The notes below the pieces were generated by a model. It did no database searches, was not told where the DNA came from, and saw nothing but the letters and a program-made list of their open reading frames with translations. The translations under genes and the position numbers were made by a program. A DNA stretch of 6,530 nt. Source: Gemmatimonadaceae bacterium (GTDB lineage Bacteria; Gemmatimonadota; Gemmatimonadetes; Gemmatimonadales; Gemmatimonadaceae). This document shows, one piece after another, positions 5,044-6,530 of the stretch. The first letter of the stretch is position 1; each line of letters begins with the position of its first letter. Location of the stretch: the NCBI GenBank assembly GCA_025453855.1, contig JALOPO010000109.1, positions 1 through 6,530 of the forward strand, written 5' to 3'.

Positions 5044-6291
5044 ATGACGTACCAGATCGCCGTCAAGAAGGCGGAAGGCGTCGAGCGCCTGCTCAGCGTC
5101 ACCGTCCCCGCCGATACCATGGCCGCCGCCGAGGAGAAGGTCGCGCGCCGCTACACGTCGCAGGTCCGCCTCCCCGGCTTCCGCCCCGGCAAGGCGCCGG
5201 CGGCGATGGTTCGCAAGCAGTTCGCGCAGCAGATCAAGGCCGAGGCGCTCGACGCCGTGCTGCAGGAGGTCTGGCAGGCGGCGGTCGAGCAGGAGAAGCT
5301 GGAGCCGGTCGCGCAGCCGCGCGTCACCGACCTGCACGTGCACGACGGCGAGCCGGTGACGATGGAGATCGCCGTCGAGGTCCGGCCGCAGATCGAGCTC
5401 GCGAAGACCGAGGGGTTCGCGCTCGTGCAGCCGCCGGCCGAGGTGACCGACGCGATGGTGCAGGAGCAGCTCGACCAGCTCCTCGAGCAGCGCGCGGCGT
5501 GGGCGCCGGTGGAGGAGAAGCCGCAGCCCGGCGACCAGGTCCGCGTCTCGATCGCCACCGCCGAGGAGGGGCAGCCGCTCCCCGACGCGCGCGAGTTCCC
5601 GATCGAGATCGGCAAGGGGCAGGCGATCGCCGGGATCGAGGAGCTGATCATGGAGGCCACGCCGGGGCAGACGGTCGAGCGCGCGGTGCGCTGGCCCGAC
5701 GACTTCCCCGACGAGGCGCAGCGCGGCAAGGCGAAGCAGGTGCGCGTGACGCTCCTCGACGTGAAGCGCCGCACGATGCCGGTGCTCGACGACGCCTTCG
5801 CGGCCGAGATCGGCGACTTCGACTCGGTGGAGGCGCTCCGCACGGCGGTGCGCACCGACATGGCGGCGCACTACGCGCGCGAGTCGGAGTCGCAGGTGCG
5901 CGGCCAGCTGCTCGACCAGGTGATCGAGGCCAACCCGTTCGACGTGCCGAAGGCGTGGGTGCAGCAGCTCGTGCAGGCCTACGGCGAGATGTACAAGATC
6001 ACGCCCGAGCAGCAGGAGCAGTTCGTGACCGAGTTCACGCCGATGGCGGAGCGCCAGGTGCGCCGCGACGTGATCATCGACACGCTGGCCGAGCGCGAGG
6101 GGCTGGCGGCGACGACGGCCGACGTGGACGAGAAGGTGGCGGCGCTGGCCGGCGAGCGGAACGTGGAACCGGGGCAGCTGTACGTGCAGTTGGAGAAGGC
6201 GGGGCGGCTGAAGGAGCTCGAACGCACCATCACCGACGACAAGGTCTTCGCCTGGCTGCTGGCGCGAAGCACCGTCACCGCTGCATCGTAA
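5044..6291 (+). CDS. tig: Trigger factor, ribosome-associated chaperone and peptidyl-prolyl isomerase
   Basis: The 415-residue protein binds ribosomal protein L23 at the exit tunnel and shields nascent chains in the cytoplasm. The N-terminal ribosome-binding domain (about 1-112) contains the signature loop GFRPGK at residues 45-50. The FKBP-type isomerase domain covers about 156-243, with FPIEIGKGQAIAGIEELI as its core. The split C-terminal chaperone domain uses about 115-155 and 244-415, starting at the typical RRTMPVLDDAFA. Length is close to the 432 residues of the E. coli protein, and nothing is missing. The ATG at 5044 is chosen because the family begins within a few residues of it; the frame is open far upstream, but that part is a shadow of crtI and the gap. 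No clear Shine-Dalgarno sequence precedes it. clpP follows 104 bases later on the same strand, the common tig-clpP arrangement. Confidence 0.96.
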   Translation: MTYQIAVKKAEGVERLLSVTVPADTMAAAEEKVARRYTSQVRLPGFRPGKAPAAMVRKQFAQQIKAEALDAVLQEVWQAAVEQEKLEPVAQPRVTDLHVHDGEPVTMEIAVEVRPQIELAKTEGFALVQPPAEVTDAMVQEQLDQLLEQRAAWAPVEEKPQPGDQVRVSIATAEEGQPLPDAREFPIEIGKGQAIAGIEELIMEATPGQTVERAVRWPDDFPDEAQRGKAKQVRVTLLDVKRRTMPVLDDAFAAEIGDFDSVEALRTAVRTDMAAHYARESESQVRGQLLDQVIEANPFDVPKAWVQQLVQAYGEMYKITPEQQEQFVTEFTPMAERQVRRDVIIDTLAEREGLAATTADVDEKVAALAGERNVEPGQLYVQLEKAGRLKELERTITDDKVFAWLLARSTVTAAS

Positions 6292-6303
6292 GTCGCAGTC
6301 CGG

Positions 6304-6330
6304 CGGGCGCCGGCCACGTGCCGGCGCCCG
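6304..6330 (+). terminator. Strong hairpin between tig and clpP (attenuator, processing site or weak terminator)
   Basis: CGGGCGCCGGC (6304-6314) and GCCGGCGCCCG (6320-6330) form a perfect 11-bp stem with a five-base loop, starting 12 bases after the tig stop. It is followed by TCCACCC rather than a run of T, so it is not a classical intrinsic terminator. It may protect the tig 3' end or partly uncouple clpP from tig. Confidence 0.45.
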
Positions 6331-6395
6331 TCCACCCTCATCGCCCGGCCGCAGGACCGTGGCGGTGCCGTCCGACCCCAGCGGGAACCGAGCAC

Positions 6396-6530
6396 ATGGC
6401 CTCGATCTACGCCCCGTACGTCATCGAGCGGTCCAGCCGCGGCGAGCGCTCGTACGACATCTTCTCGCGGCTCCTGATGGACCGCATCATCTTCCTCGGG
6501 ACGCCGATCAACGACGACGTCGCGAACATC
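6396..6530 (+). CDS. clpP: ATP-dependent Clp protease proteolytic subunit, N-terminal 45 residues (3' end outside window)
   Basis: Only the start of the gene is visible. The translation from the ATG at 6396 contains YVIERSSRGERSYDIFSRLL, then MDRIIFLGTPINDDVANI, the highly conserved N-terminus of ClpP covering the axial loop and the first handle segment. ClpP forms a barrel of two seven-membered rings and degrades proteins fed to it by ClpX or ClpA/ClpC in the cytoplasm. The catalytic Ser-His-Asp residues lie beyond the window. The short N-terminus without a long propeptide is usual. Its place downstream of tig matches the widespread tig-clpP-clpX order, so clpX may follow. Ribosome-binding signal is weak (GGGAA about ten bases upstream). 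Identification is firm despite truncation; whether this is the main ClpP or one of several paralogues cannot be told. Confidence 0.95.
   Translation, partial: MASIYAPYVIERSSRGERSYDIFSRLLMDRIIFLGTPINDDVANI

Noticed and set aside
4727..5047. Possible 106-codon gene in the crtI-tig gap
   Set aside because: It crosses the whole palindrome, is rich in Arg/Pro/Ser/Gly, overlaps the tig start and has no ribosome-binding site or recognisable motif.
1..6530. CRISPR array, IS element, prophage or toxin-antitoxin signals
   Set aside because: I saw no regularly spaced repeats, transposase or integrase motifs, or paired small genes of those kinds on either strand.

Overview
This is a very GC-rich bacterial window in which every recognisable gene reads on the + strand. 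From left to right it holds the 3' end of a DASH-type cryptochrome/photolyase gene, a tRNA-Leu(UAG), a compact four-gene carotenoid cluster (crtB, cruF, an unnamed three-helix membrane protein, crtI), a 365-base gap with a large palindrome, the trigger factor gene tig, and the first 45 codons of clpP. I infer a member of the Gemmatimonadota. The grounds are the extreme GC content, the crtB-cruF-crtI set expected for acyclic hydroxylated carotenoids, and the look of the trigger factor and ClpP sequences. No rRNA or taxonomic marker is present, so this placement is only moderately secure.

Region 1 (1-816) is the end of the photolyase-family gene, an ordinary 259-base gap, the tRNA gene, and a 195-base leader before crtB with a pyrimidine-rich stretch just before the start codon. 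Region 2 (817-4678) is the carotenoid cluster. CrtB condenses two geranylgeranyl diphosphates to phytoene, CrtI desaturates phytoene towards lycopene, and CruF adds water to the end double bond to make a 1-hydroxy carotenoid. The gaps between these genes are 24, 10 and 39 bases, so they are probably one transcript. A 90-residue protein with three predicted membrane helices sits between cruF and crtI; I cannot assign it a function, and it is the best candidate here for something undescribed. No GGPP synthase, lycopene cyclase, glycosyltransferase or acyltransferase is in view, so the pathway must be completed elsewhere.

Region 3 (4679-5043) has no convincing gene. It has a small hairpin right after crtI, a long nested inverted repeat (4755-4865) that looks like a dispersed palindromic element, and a GC hairpin in the tig leader. 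Region 4 (5044-6530) is tig followed by clpP, the widespread protein-quality-control arrangement, with a perfect 11-bp hairpin between them.

Photolyase-family and carotenoid genes together suggest a light-protection neighbourhood, but the tRNA gene between them argues against one simple operon. Nothing in the window is clearly a new multi-gene system.
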